From Fidelibacterota bacterium (GTDB lineage: Bacteria > Fidelibacterota > UBA8477 > JABMPR01), in contig JADHVL010000005.1 of NCBI GenBank assembly GCA_016784025.1, positions 1-64,000 on the forward strand: DNA of 64,000 nt, read 5' to 3'. Positions 56,147-64,000 of the stretch are shown here, one piece after another. The notes under the pieces were generated by a model. That model saw only the letters and a program-made list of their open reading frames with translations, ran no database searches and was not told the origin of the DNA. The translations under genes and the position numbers were made by a program. Position 1 is the stretch's first letter. Every line of letters starts with the position of its first letter.

Positions 56147-57105
56147 TTTCCCTCCATAAGTGAGAGAAAGTAATTCTCCAGGCGATTCCGCTGAGAAACT
56201 GAGAAGATATTGATCTTAGCAGCAGACATGAGCCGTATGAGCTCTGGAATTTTGTTGTAGTGAATCTCAATACTGATGGCATTGGCCAGGGGAGTAATCT
56301 GAGTAACCAGATCGGTCTTCTCCAGAAAGGCCAAAGTGGTTTTCGAATCCTCGACTTCTAGCTCAATCGTCACATTATCAATTTCACGAAAAATGTCCCG
56401 CATGGATCCCTGGGCAGCCAGTTTACCATTAAAAATGAGGGCAATATCAGAGCAAATCAGCTCAACCTCATGCAGGAGGTGGGAGGACAGAAATATCGTC
56501 ACATTCTGTTCAGCAGCAATTTTTAGAATAAAATCTCGTATCTCATGCATACCCTGTGGGTCAAGACCAGTGGTTGGCTCATCCAGAACCAGAAGTTTGG
56601 GGTCTGGGAGAAGTGATTGGGCCAAACCCAGGCGCTGTTTCATGCCCTGGGAAAAAGTTTTAACCTTATCCTTGCGACGCTCATATAAACCCAGTAGATC
56701 CAATAGTCGGTTGATGTGCTCATCACTATCATGTCCTGTGATCCTTCCCAGGATCTTCATATTCTGATAGGCGCTGAGGTTCTTATAAAAATCTGCTCTG
56801 TCCACCAGGGCACTCATGTCATTGCGGACCCTGTGTCCCTTGAGACTGGAGCTACCCAGGATATCAAAGTGCCCCTTGTCAGCTGCAATAAGACCGGCGA
56901 ACACTCTGATCAAGGTAGATTTTCCGGCTCCATTTGGTCCAAGGAATCCAAATATTGATCCCCGGGGAACGCTAATACTCACATCATCCAGTGCCTGGAT
57001 GGATTTAAAGCGTTTGGATATCCCATAACAGGCCAGGGCTGGAGTGACCTCATCGCTTGTAAGAGGGCTCGGAGATTGGGGGGTGGTTAACTCAGTTTCA
57101 CTCAT
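56143..57105 (-). CDS. ABC transporter ATP-binding protein
   Basis: 320 residues. Walker A GPNGAGKST, signature FSQGMKQRLGLAQSLL, Walker B LLVLDEPTTGLDP and the H-loop SSHLLHEVEL are present. The C-terminal 90 residues form an extra domain typical of CcmA/NatA-like exporters. It is the first gene of the three-gene operon. Confidence 0.92.
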   Translation of the reverse strand: MSETELTTPQSPSPLTSDEVTPALACYGISKRFKSIQALDDVSISVPRGSIFGFLGPNGAGKSTLIRVFAGLIAADKGHFDILGSSSLKGHRVRNDMSALVDRADFYKNLSAYQNMKILGRITGHDSDEHINRLLDLLGLYERRKDKVKTFSQGMKQRLGLAQSLLPDPKLLVLDEPTTGLDPQGMHEIRDFILKIAAEQNVTIFLSSHLLHEVELICSDIALIFNGKLAAQGSMRDIFREIDNVTIELEVEDSKTTLAFLEKTDLVTQITPLANAISIEIHYNKIPELIRLMSAAKINIFSVSQRNRLENYFLSLMEGK

Positions 57106-57176
57106 TTCGCTGTCAATTGTTTTTGAGGATTTATAGACATCTAAAAATCTACCTATCGCGGGAGGTATTGGTACAA

Positions 57177-57203
57177 AAAAAGCTCTGAATCACAGAGCTT
57201 TTT
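57177..57203 (-). terminator. Intrinsic terminator after rpmB
   Basis: An 11-bp stem, AAAAAGCTCTG against CAGAGCTTTTT in plus-strand reading, with a 5-base loop. The minus strand carries a run of seven Ts after it. It separates rpmB from the ABC operon. Confidence 0.85.
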
Positions 57204-57229
57204 AAATTTTTTCTAGATATTGGAAAAAA

Positions 57230-57421
57230 TCAGGCAGCTTTTACAACTTTTCCTGACTTGATACAGCTGGTGCAAACTTTTTTATGTGTGTTTTGTCCAT
57301 CGACAGAAACACGAACGCGTTGCAGGTTAGGTAACCATCTGCGACGAGATTTTTTGTGTGAGTGACTCACATTGTTGCCCGTAACTGGACCTTTTCCGCA
57401 TATATCACATCGTTTTGCCAT
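57230..57421 (-). CDS. rpmB: 50S ribosomal protein L28, zinc-binding type
   Basis: 63 residues from ATG 57421 (MAKRCDICGKGP). A second ATG two codons upstream is too close to GGGAG. The Cys pairs CDIC and CTSC form a zinc ribbon. SHSHKKSRRRWLPNLQRV is the family block. It is monocistronic, with its own Bacteroidota-type promoter at 57447-57477. Confidence 0.95.
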   Translation of the reverse strand: MAKRCDICGKGPVTGNNVSHSHKKSRRRWLPNLQRVRVSVDGQNTHKKVCTSCIKSGKVVKAA

Positions 57422-57446
57422 TTTCATACTCCCATTCTAAAGCGCG

Positions 57447-57477
57447 CAAATATAGACGGACATGTCCCTGTGTCAAA
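57447..57477 (-). promoter_or_regulatory. Bacteroidota-type sigma-A promoter of rpmB
   Basis: On the minus strand TTTG (57477-57474) is followed after exactly 19 bases by TATATTTG (57454-57447). This matches the TTTG-N19-21-TAnnTTTG promoter known for Bacteroidota. It lies 25 bases upstream of the rpmB start codon and gives a short leader with GGGAG. Confidence 0.7.
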
Positions 57478-57616
57478 GAATATTTCATCCTAGCTTGCGA
57501 AGTGACTGATTTTGCAGATTATGAGTCGATTAGTAGAAAAACTTACGCCAGCTCACATGCATACATAAGCTGAACAAGAGCTTTCTCGGAAAATTGTCTG
57601 CTTCAGGCTACATTGA

Positions 57617-58777
57617 ATGAAAGTAAACAGGAGATACATCAAGTTGCTCATCAACAAAACTCAGGATTTAGTCAAATTCATTCAAGATTTGGGAACGCCT
57701 CCCTATGTGTCGCTGGATACAGAATTTCTTTCTGAAAAAACCTATTACCCACAACTCTGCTTAATTCAAATTGCTCATGGTTCCCATGCCGCAGTTATTG
57801 ATGTCCTGGCAGATATTGATCTTGAACCTCTGATGCAATATCTCAAGAATCCTAAAATGGTAAAAGTCTTCCACGCTGCTGAACAGGACCTGGTTATTCT
57901 ATGGAATGATTTCAACTTGTCACTGACCCCAGTATTCGACACACAGATTGCAGCCATGGTTTGCGGCTTTGGAGATCAAGCCTCTTATGCTCAATTGGTC
58001 AAAACTTTTACGAAAGCCAGAATAGATAAAAGTTCACAAATTGTTGACTGGACAAAAAGACCCCTCCGAGATCGTGATATTGAATATGCCCAGGCCGATG
58101 TGACTCATCTTTGTTCTGTATATGAGCAGCTGCAATACAAAATTGAAAAACGAGGGCGAGCGAGTTGGGTGGCAGAGGAAATGTTGGAGTTATCAGACAA
58201 AAAACGCTTCGATTTCAACCCAGAAAATCAGACAAGGAAATTAAAATTAAGACACATGACCCCACGACGCATGGCGATGCTCCATGAATTGGTAGCCTGG
58301 CGCGAAGAACGGGCGAAAACGCAAAACATACCTCGAGGATGGGTCATAAAGGATCTTGCCCTACGTGACCTGGTTTCCAACCCTCCAGAGAGTCTGAAGG
58401 ATTTGGGACGGGCAAGGGGGATTGGTGGTAATGCCCAGGGAAGGACTGGAGAGGAAATTCTTAAAAGAATTCATAAAGTCAGGGAATTACCCATCTCAGA
58501 ATGTCCACCAGTTCATGATACTTCGTTGGACGAGGACATAAATGGTGATGCAATCGTGCTATTACGTGCCCTGCTCACCCAGATTTGTGAGAAAAATAAT
58601 GTGGCCCCAAAATTGGTAGCATCGAAATCCGATCTGGAACAATTGACCCTGGGTGTGGAGACAAGATTGTCCAGGGGCTGGCGCAAAGAGCTGTTCGGTG
58701 GACTCGCGGAGCAACTTCTGCAGGGACAAATATCATTGACCTTGTTACAGGGAAAAATTAGCATTTTAAAAAGGTAA
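57617..58777 (+). CDS. rnd: Ribonuclease D
   Basis: 386 residues. A DEDD 3'-5' exonuclease domain shows SLDTEFLSE (Asp34, Glu36), KVFHAAEQDLVIL, FDTQIAAMVCGFGDQ and DYAQADV-like IEYAQADVTHL. An HRDC domain follows (about 215-295). RNase D trims tRNA and other stable RNA 3' ends. The methyltransferase gene follows after 21 bases. Confidence 0.93.
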   Translation: MKVNRRYIKLLINKTQDLVKFIQDLGTPPYVSLDTEFLSEKTYYPQLCLIQIAHGSHAAVIDVLADIDLEPLMQYLKNPKMVKVFHAAEQDLVILWNDFNLSLTPVFDTQIAAMVCGFGDQASYAQLVKTFTKARIDKSSQIVDWTKRPLRDRDIEYAQADVTHLCSVYEQLQYKIEKRGRASWVAEEMLELSDKKRFDFNPENQTRKLKLRHMTPRRMAMLHELVAWREERAKTQNIPRGWVIKDLALRDLVSNPPESLKDLGRARGIGGNAQGRTGEEILKRIHKVRELPISECPPVHDTSLDEDINGDAIVLLRALLTQICEKNNVAPKLVASKSDLEQLTLGVETRLSRGWRKELFGGLAEQLLQGQISLTLLQGKISILKR

Positions 58778-58798
58778 TAGCATCCTGGAATAACCAAT

Positions 58799-59476
58799 AT
58801 GAGCAATCCAGCACCCATTAACAGAGTAACTCGGTCTAAAGCAGAAGCCAGAGCAAGTTATGATAAAATGAGTGGTTGGTATGACTTGCTCGCCGGTCTC
58901 TCAGAAAAAAAATATAAAGATATGGGTTTGCAGATCCTGGATATACAAGCAGGGGAGCAGGTTCTTGAAGTGGGTTTCGGAACGGGACAATGCCTGAAGG
59001 AAATGGCTCGGGCTGTTGGGGAAACAGGCCGAGTTTTTGGGGTAGATCTCTCTCAGGGAATGTTGGATGTCGCCCAGTCAAGGCTCCATAAGGCGGGGTT
59101 AGGTGATTTGGTTGAGTTTTGTCTCGGAGATGCAACAGAGTTACCCTATGCTGACAATTCCTTTGATGCAGTTTATTCAAGTTTCACCTTAGAGTTGTTC
59201 GACACTCCAGAAATTCCTGTGGTTCTATCAGAATGTCAGAGAGTTCTAAAGCCAGGAGGTCGACTTTGCATGGTGTCCATGTCCAAAAAGTCGAGGAGTG
59301 GATTAATGGTCAAACTTTATGAATGGACTCAGAAAAACTTCAATAAATATGTAGATTGTCGACCTATATATGTTGAACAATCAATCGGAGATAATGGTTT
59401 TATTATTTCAAGTGTGACAGAGATGTCAATGTTCGGTTTGCCAGTTGATATTGTCTTGGCAACGAAAGCCTGGTAG
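58799..59476 (+). CDS. Class I SAM-dependent methyltransferase (UbiE-like)
   Basis: 225 residues. Motif I is VLEVGFGTGQ at 55-64, then VFGVDLSQGMLDVAQSRL, FCLGDATELPYADNSFDAVY and ECQRVLKPGGRLCMVSM. The sequence is closest to the UbiE/COQ5 style, but the substrate is not evident. It is 18 bases upstream of the selenoprotein candidate and may form an operon with it. Confidence 0.85.
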   Translation: MSNPAPINRVTRSKAEARASYDKMSGWYDLLAGLSEKKYKDMGLQILDIQAGEQVLEVGFGTGQCLKEMARAVGETGRVFGVDLSQGMLDVAQSRLHKAGLGDLVEFCLGDATELPYADNSFDAVYSSFTLELFDTPEIPVVLSECQRVLKPGGRLCMVSMSKKSRSGLMVKLYEWTQKNFNKYVDCRPIYVEQSIGDNGFIISSVTEMSMFGLPVDIVLATKAW

Positions 59477-59494
59477 AGAGAAATAAGGGGAGAA

Positions 59495-60337
59495 ATGATG
59501 GTTAAAGCAAATGGTAATGTTACGGGAATGGGGGCTGTAGGAGCATTCCTGAAGGTAGGTACCTGATCAGAGACTTTGTTGAGAGTTCTCAACCAGGGAT
59601 TTGATAATAGCAAAACTTCAGAGGAAAAAGCAACTGCCCCTCTGGCCGGTGGCATCATGCAGCACGGCTATCAATGCGGAATGATATGGGGAGCGGCACT
59701 TGCAGCAGGAGCTGAAGCCTTCAGGCTCTCCGGCTCAGGATCAAAAGCTGAAACCAGAGCCGTTAAAGCATCTCAACAATTGGTTGAGACATTTCGAGCT
59801 CAAAATAAACATATAAATTGCCTTGAAATCACGGATATCGATAAAACAGCATCAACTTTAAAAATGGTGACCTTCTTTCTACTAAAAGGGGGAACTATAG
59901 GTTGTTTTCGAATGGCGGCGAAATTCGCTCCTCAAGCGTATGAGAAAATTGAGGAGACACTCTATGAAGAAGTGTCAGAATTTCCACCACAACCAGTGAG
60001 TTGTGCTTCCCTCTTAGCCAAGAAAATGGGTTTTTCAGATGAGCATCAAGTCATGGCTGCTGGTCTGGCAGGTGGTATTGGACTAAGTGGGGGTGCCTGC
60101 GGGGCACTGGGGGCTGCAATCTGGCTGAAAGGCCTGCAGAGCAATTCAGAATCTGGGGATAGACTCGATTTTAATAATCCTGCAACGCTAGCAGCCATGG
60201 AGAAATTTTTAGAAGTCAGCGATTATGAGTTTGAGTGTTCGGAAATTGTTGGTAGAAAATTTGAAAATGTGGAAGATCATGCCGACTACATTGCCTGTGG
60301 GGGCTGTTCAAAAATTCTTGATCAATTGGCACTTTAA
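59495..60337 (+). CDS. C_GCAxxG_C_C family redox protein, probable selenoprotein (in-frame TGA at 59564)
   Basis: 280 residues if TGA at 59564-59566 is read as selenocysteine (residue 24). GGGGAG at 59487-59492 precedes ATG 59495 or 59498; without Sec only TTG starts at 59576 or 59579, lacking an RBS, remain. The protein has two homologous halves. The first has U24-SETLLRVL, YQCGMIWGAAL and NCLEI. The second has SCASLLAKKM, GACGALGAAIW, ECSEIVG and CGGC. The TGA aligns with the first Cys of the second half. The hairpin directly downstream fits a SECIS element. I recall that some members of this family are annotated as selenoproteins. The biochemical role is unclear, perhaps redox. Confidence 0.75.
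59574..59598 (+). promoter_or_regulatory. Candidate bacterial SECIS hairpin
   Basis: CTTTGTTGAG (59574-59583) pairs with CTCAAC, a bulged C, and AGGG (59588-59598), giving ten pairs including two G-T. The loop AGTT has G in the second position. Seventeen bases lie between the TGA and the loop, within the 16-37 range described for bacterial SECIS elements. Confidence 0.6.
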
Positions 60338-60407
60338 ACGCAAATCCAGGTGTCATAAAATGCCACCAGGAATAATTACATTAGATCTGGTGTAGGAGTG
60401 TTAGGGA

Positions 60408-60611
60408 ATGTCAATCTACATTGAGACTCAAACTCTCATTTATATCCTCCTTGGGCTTTTAGTTTTACTGACGGTAGTCATCGCAGCTCTCCTGAGGTTT
60501 AAGAAAAAGGATAAACTTCAGGAAAACATACCCGGGGTTGAAGAAATGGCTAAGACCACCTTCTTCTGGGCCGAATATCATCGTGGAAAAATTGGGGATG
60601 ATACAAAGTAA
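60408..60611 (+). CDS. Small single-pass membrane protein
   Basis: 67 residues from ATG 60408, with AGGAG at 60394-60398. Residues about 10-30 form one transmembrane helix (LIYILLGLLVLLTVVIAALL), followed by a lysine-rich cytosolic stretch and the tail FFWAEYHRGKIGDD. I do not recognise it. It lies 70 bases downstream of the selenoprotein candidate. Confidence 0.6.
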   Translation: MSIYIETQTLIYILLGLLVLLTVVIAALLRFKKKDKLQENIPGVEEMAKTTFFWAEYHRGKIGDDTK

Positions 60612-60669
60612 TATTGTCTAAGGAATAAGAGTTAACAGTGGTTTATGTATCCTACACGAAAGGAATGAG

Positions 60670-60870
60670 ATGTTATCTGAACTGAAAAATACTCAAGTCA
60701 CCATACACTACAGCCCAGTCGAGGGATTTGCATCTCCATCAAAGGGTACCATAGTGGAGCTATCAGATAAATGGATAAAACTCAAGTCACCAGGTAAAAA
60801 ACAAAAAGTGAATTACGAATACATTCAGATAGCTCGGATTCTGAAGGTGCTTCAGTCTGATCAAAATTGA
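60670..60870 (+). CDS. Small protein, possible Sm-like beta barrel
   Basis: 66 residues, with AAAGGA at 60659-60664 before ATG 60670. The alternating hydrophobic pattern VTIHYSPVEGF, GTIVELSDKWIKLKSP and IQIARILKVLQ suggests five strands, like an SH3 or Sm fold. No homologue is recognised and no function is claimed. The coding frame is complete and has its own ribosome-binding site. Confidence 0.6.
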   Translation: MLSELKNTQVTIHYSPVEGFASPSKGTIVELSDKWIKLKSPGKKQKVNYEYIQIARILKVLQSDQN

Positions 60871-60936
60871 TGGACATAGAATATTGACGAGATTTGTAAG
60901 GACTCAATAATTTCTCAATCAAGGGGGGCACTCACC

Positions 60937-62067
60937 ATGAATGTTGAAAAACCTAGTACCAACGTATCCACGCGACTCCATTGGATGGACAATTTGAGAA
61001 CTATCACCATTTTTCTGGTGGTTCTCTATCATGTGGGTGGTGTGTATGAAGCTGCCGGACTATGGGGCTGGTTTTGGATTGTTGATGATCCAACGACCAT
61101 CACCTGGGTAGGTATCATTGGAATCATATTTGATATCATGTTGATGCCACTGATGTTTTTTATTGCGGGTTATCTGGTTCCAAATTCTATGAAAAACAAA
61201 ACCGGAGCAGCTTTCCTGAAAGGGAAACTTAAAAGATTAATGTTTCCCTGGCTGATTGCCGTGCTGACAATGATTCCACTTTACAAAGTCATTTTTCTTT
61301 ATTCACGTGGGTTGCCACAGGAGGTCTGGACAACCTACTTCCACTTCAATAACCCCAATAGCCAGAACTGGTTATGGTTTCTGCCCGTTCTCTTTCTATT
61401 CAATCTGCTCTATCTTCTTTTTTCAAACGCCCAATTCAAGTTGCCAGATATATCCGTCAAAGCATGGATATGGATCACCCTTTTTGTTGGATTTGTTTAT
61501 AGCTATAGCATTGGAGGGTGGCTTGGAATGCGGAGTTGGACACTTACTCCCCTCCTGGATTTTGAAAATGAACGGCTCCTGATTTATTTCATGGCATTTT
61601 TATTGGGAGCCAGCAGCTTTAAACAAGGTCTGTTCCTCAATAGTCCCCCCAGGAAAATGTTATATAACATTGCAAATGGTATAGCCTGGATACCGGTTAC
61701 CATACACATCTTCGCCCGATTATACCCCTTCTTTTATCCAGAGGGATTTAGTGCTACACCTCTATACAGGACCATTTGGTGGTTCAGTTTTGATCTTTCA
61801 CTCCTTGCCATGCTATACACTATGTTGGGTACCTTCTGGAGGTATTTTAATAAATCAGGAAAACTGTGGATTTACTTGAACCGAAATTCGTATGGGGTCT
61901 ATATCATCCATGTTATCATGATAGGCATTTTTGGGACTTTGCTCATGAAAACCGGATTACCAGCTCTGGTGAAATATCCATCACTCATCGTGTTGACTTA
62001 TTTCTTTAGTAATCTAACTGTCACAGGATATCACTCCGCTCGCAGATTATTTTTGGGTTCAGAATAG
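60937..62067 (+). CDS. Membrane acyltransferase, Acyltransferase_3 family (OpgC/MdoC-like)
   Basis: 376 residues with about ten transmembrane helices. RLHWMDNLRTITIFLVVLYH carries the family's conserved Arg-Asn-Leu-Arg and His. FFIAGYLVPNSM and the C-terminal YGVYIIHVIMIG are typical of the acyltransferase_3 fold. Members move acyl groups onto extracytoplasmic sugars. OpgC succinylates periplasmic glucans. The substrate here is unknown. Confidence 0.85.
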   Translation: MNVEKPSTNVSTRLHWMDNLRTITIFLVVLYHVGGVYEAAGLWGWFWIVDDPTTITWVGIIGIIFDIMLMPLMFFIAGYLVPNSMKNKTGAAFLKGKLKRLMFPWLIAVLTMIPLYKVIFLYSRGLPQEVWTTYFHFNNPNSQNWLWFLPVLFLFNLLYLLFSNAQFKLPDISVKAWIWITLFVGFVYSYSIGGWLGMRSWTLTPLLDFENERLLIYFMAFLLGASSFKQGLFLNSPPRKMLYNIANGIAWIPVTIHIFARLYPFFYPEGFSATPLYRTIWWFSFDLSLLAMLYTMLGTFWRYFNKSGKLWIYLNRNSYGVYIIHVIMIGIFGTLLMKTGLPALVKYPSLIVLTYFFSNLTVTGYHSARRLFLGSE

Positions 62068-62205
62068 CAGACATCTCTTCACAGTTTGAAAAATCATTTA
62101 TTTATGGTTCTTCACATCAGGATGCTTAGAATTGAGGCGTTAGATTGTTTATAATACTCAATTGATTAGATATCGTGGTTGAACTGATATAAAAGAAAGC
62201 ACATA

Positions 62206-63288
62206 ATGAGTCTTGAAGACTATGGTTGGGATGAAACCTGGGCTGAAAAGTTAGCACAGGCAGAGGATAATCGAGGGATCCCTGCTCGTGTCATTTCTGC
62301 GCATCGCAGCGAATATAAGGTCCATACCGGTGAAACTGATATCTCAGCAAAAGCCGCGGGAAGACTTTACCACGCTCCTTTCAGGCAAACTGAATTGCCT
62401 GCAGTCGGGGATTGGGTTGTTGTGGATGATACTGATGTAAGCGGCAAAGCCATCATCCGTGGTGTTTTGCCACGAAAATCCACTTTTTCCCGGAAGGTGG
62501 CTGGAAAAAATTCTAATGAACAGGTCATGGCCACCAATCTGGATACGGTCTGGATAGTATCAACATTTGGCACGGATCTGAATCCTGCTCGTCTGGAAAG
62601 ATATGTTGCACTTGTAGTTGAAAGTGGGGCCAGACCCGTGATCATCCTGGCCAAGGCTGATCTGGAAGAACTGACTGAACCCATCATAGAATCAATTCAG
62701 GAAAGAATCCCAAATGTGCCCATCTATGCCGTCAGCGCAAAGGCACAGACTGGTTTGAATAATCTAAGCCAATATATTGCTCCAGGCCAGACTATCGCTC
62801 TTTTAGGCTCATCTGGTGTGGGCAAATCAACGCTGATCAATCATTTTGTGGGTCATGAACTCCTTCATACAGCCAAAGTAAGGGAAAAGGACGGCAAAGG
62901 CCGACACACTACCACCCATCGCGAATTAATATTTTTACCCACAGGTGGCTTGCTGCTCGATACACCAGGGATGCGCGAACTCCAACTCTGGCAACAAGAT
63001 GATAATCTTGACAAAAGTTTCTCAGATATCGATGATATCGCCGTGGAATGCCGATTTTCAGATTGTTCCCATGAGACAGAACCTGGTTGTGCCGTGATTG
63101 CTTCAGTTGAAAGTGGCGACCTTTCAGAGGAAAGATTTAATAATTACAGGAAATTGAAAAAAGAACTCACCTATCTGGAGCGGAAGGTTGATGCTGGAGC
63201 AGAACGGGCAGAAAAGGAACGATGGAGAGCGGTAAGCAAAGAACAAAGACGCTATTCCCAGGAGCACAAAGGTAAAAAGCAAAGGTAA
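62206..63288 (+). CDS. rsgA: Ribosome small-subunit GTPase RsgA
   Basis: 360 residues. A circularly permuted GTPase: the G4-like AKADL (149-153) precedes the G1 loop LLGSSGVGKSTL (199-210). An N-terminal OB domain (about 20-105) and a C-terminal zinc motif (CRFSDC then SHETEPGC) complete the protein. RsgA checks 30S maturation. A basic lysine-rich C-terminus follows. Confidence 0.95.
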   Translation: MSLEDYGWDETWAEKLAQAEDNRGIPARVISAHRSEYKVHTGETDISAKAAGRLYHAPFRQTELPAVGDWVVVDDTDVSGKAIIRGVLPRKSTFSRKVAGKNSNEQVMATNLDTVWIVSTFGTDLNPARLERYVALVVESGARPVIILAKADLEELTEPIIESIQERIPNVPIYAVSAKAQTGLNNLSQYIAPGQTIALLGSSGVGKSTLINHFVGHELLHTAKVREKDGKGRHTTTHRELIFLPTGGLLLDTPGMRELQLWQQDDNLDKSFSDIDDIAVECRFSDCSHETEPGCAVIASVESGDLSEERFNNYRKLKKELTYLERKVDAGAERAEKERWRAVSKEQRRYSQEHKGKKQR

Positions 63289-63339
63289 GCCTTCCCCAGA
63301 CACCCAATATGACCAACTTTCTAACCATGAGTTGAATCA

Positions 63340-64000
63340 ATGAGCAGTATACAGCCAAAAATATCAATCCTTAGCAAAGAACAAATCCTAAAAGTCCATC
63401 AAGACTCCCTTAAGGTGCTGTCCCACACAGGGATACGGGTGGACTCAATACGAGCCAGAGCCGTATTCTCAGAAGTGACTGGTGGGACATTTGATAACAA
63501 TCTTGTTCGCATTCCTGGAAAAATAGTGGAGCAAGCTCTCCATTCTGTACCTGCAAATATCGATATGTACAATAGGGATAACAGCCTGGCATTCTCCTTG
63601 GGAGCGCATCAGCAATCAGGAACGATATATGGAATTGGCGTCACAAACTCCTGGTATCAGGATCCATCAAATGATTCCGTCACCCCCTTTACCAGGAGGC
63701 ATGTTGAGCTCGCCTCAGCGCTTGGCAATACACTTACCCAATTTGATCTTGTTTCAACTCCTGGGGTAATCCAAAATGACGATTCTCAGGTGGGTGAGGT
63801 GGTAGCTGCCCTTGAGATGATGGCCAATACGACCAAACCTCTCAGCATATTAATATCGGAGCCAAAACAATTTGAACTGGCAATCAGCATGTTGGAGCAC
63901 CTCCATCGTGATCTTTCAGGAAAACCATTTGTGCTCCCATATTTCAATCCCATTACACCTCTGGTGTTGAATGAGGACACCACTGACAAGATGTTTTCCA
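63340..64000 (+). CDS. MttB-family (trimethylamine methyltransferase-like) protein, N-terminal part (partial)
   Basis: An open frame from ATG 63340 to the window end gives 220 residues. ILSKEQILKVHQDSLKVLSH with TGIRV and the block LPYFNPITPLVLNED are MttB-like. Full-length members are about 480 residues. They transfer methyl groups from methylamines or betaines to corrinoid proteins. True MttB carries pyrrolysine at a TAG codon near residue 330, outside the window. Most bacterial homologues lack it (MtgB type), so the substrate is uncertain. Confidence 0.8.
   Translation, partial: MSSIQPKISILSKEQILKVHQDSLKVLSHTGIRVDSIRARAVFSEVTGGTFDNNLVRIPGKIVEQALHSVPANIDMYNRDNSLAFSLGAHQQSGTIYGIGVTNSWYQDPSNDSVTPFTRRHVELASALGNTLTQFDLVSTPGVIQNDDSQVGEVVAALEMMANTTKPLSILISEPKQFELAISMLEHLHRDLSGKPFVLPYFNPITPLVLNEDTTDKMFS

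Overview
The window reads as about 64 kb of chromosome from a Gram-negative member of the FCB superphylum (Bacteroidota and relatives), possibly a candidate phylum such as Marinimicrobia or Calditrichota. Four things point there: a YPNPFNPST-type C-terminal sorting domain on a secreted protease, a fused LpxC-FabZ gene, an outer-membrane/lipid A biogenesis cluster, and at least one promoter (upstream of rpmB) with the TTTG-N19-TAnnTTTG layout known from Bacteroidota. The exact phylum cannot be fixed by reading alone. I found no tRNA, rRNA, CRISPR array, insertion sequence or prophage.

Layout. (1) 1-14630: the tail of tuf, then the S10-spc-alpha ribosomal superoperon from rpsJ to rplQ, with secY, map, infA, rpsM/K/D and rpoA, all on the plus strand and tightly packed. 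A strong terminator hairpin follows rplQ and lies inside the start of the next gene. (2) 14656-26204: an accessory stretch with a GHL10-type glycosidase, hutU and hutI separated by about 6 kb of secreted-protein genes (a propeller lipoprotein and an M43 protease gene split by an extra base in a G run), and small exported proteins. (3) 26407-31838: plsY and a DAK2-DegV fusion on the minus strand, then a ferredoxin, an Mrp-type ATPase, a MIP18/SufT-like protein and uppS on the plus strand. (4) 31854-44514: an envelope cluster: bamA, skp, lpxD, lpxC-fabZ, lpxA, an orphan exported protein, dxr, rseP, an LpxL-type acyltransferase, a TsaC/Sua5 protein and an MsbA-type exporter. (5) 44519-48645: GtrA-like and DUF3108-like proteins and an NfeD-FloA membrane-microdomain operon. 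(6) 48711-57421, minus strand: a cysteine-rich membrane protein, a SPOR lipoprotein, ndk, sucD-sucC, carbamate kinase, an ABC transporter with a LolA-like partner, and rpmB. (7) 57617-64000, plus strand: RNase D, a SAM methyltransferase, a C_GCAxxG_C_C redox protein, two small proteins, a membrane acyltransferase, rsgA and the start of an MttB-family methyltransferase.

The most notable observation is at 59495-60337. The C_GCAxxG_C_C gene has a good ribosome-binding site and start, then an in-frame TGA at codon 24. The TGA aligns with the first conserved Cys of the protein's own second half and is followed by a hairpin with the geometry of a bacterial SECIS element, so the gene probably encodes a selenoprotein that a standard caller would truncate. 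Other items worth a second look are the G-run frameshift in the M43 protease, the terminator overlapping a signal-peptide coding region, the non-standard start of hutI, and the Bacteroidota-like promoter of rpmB.
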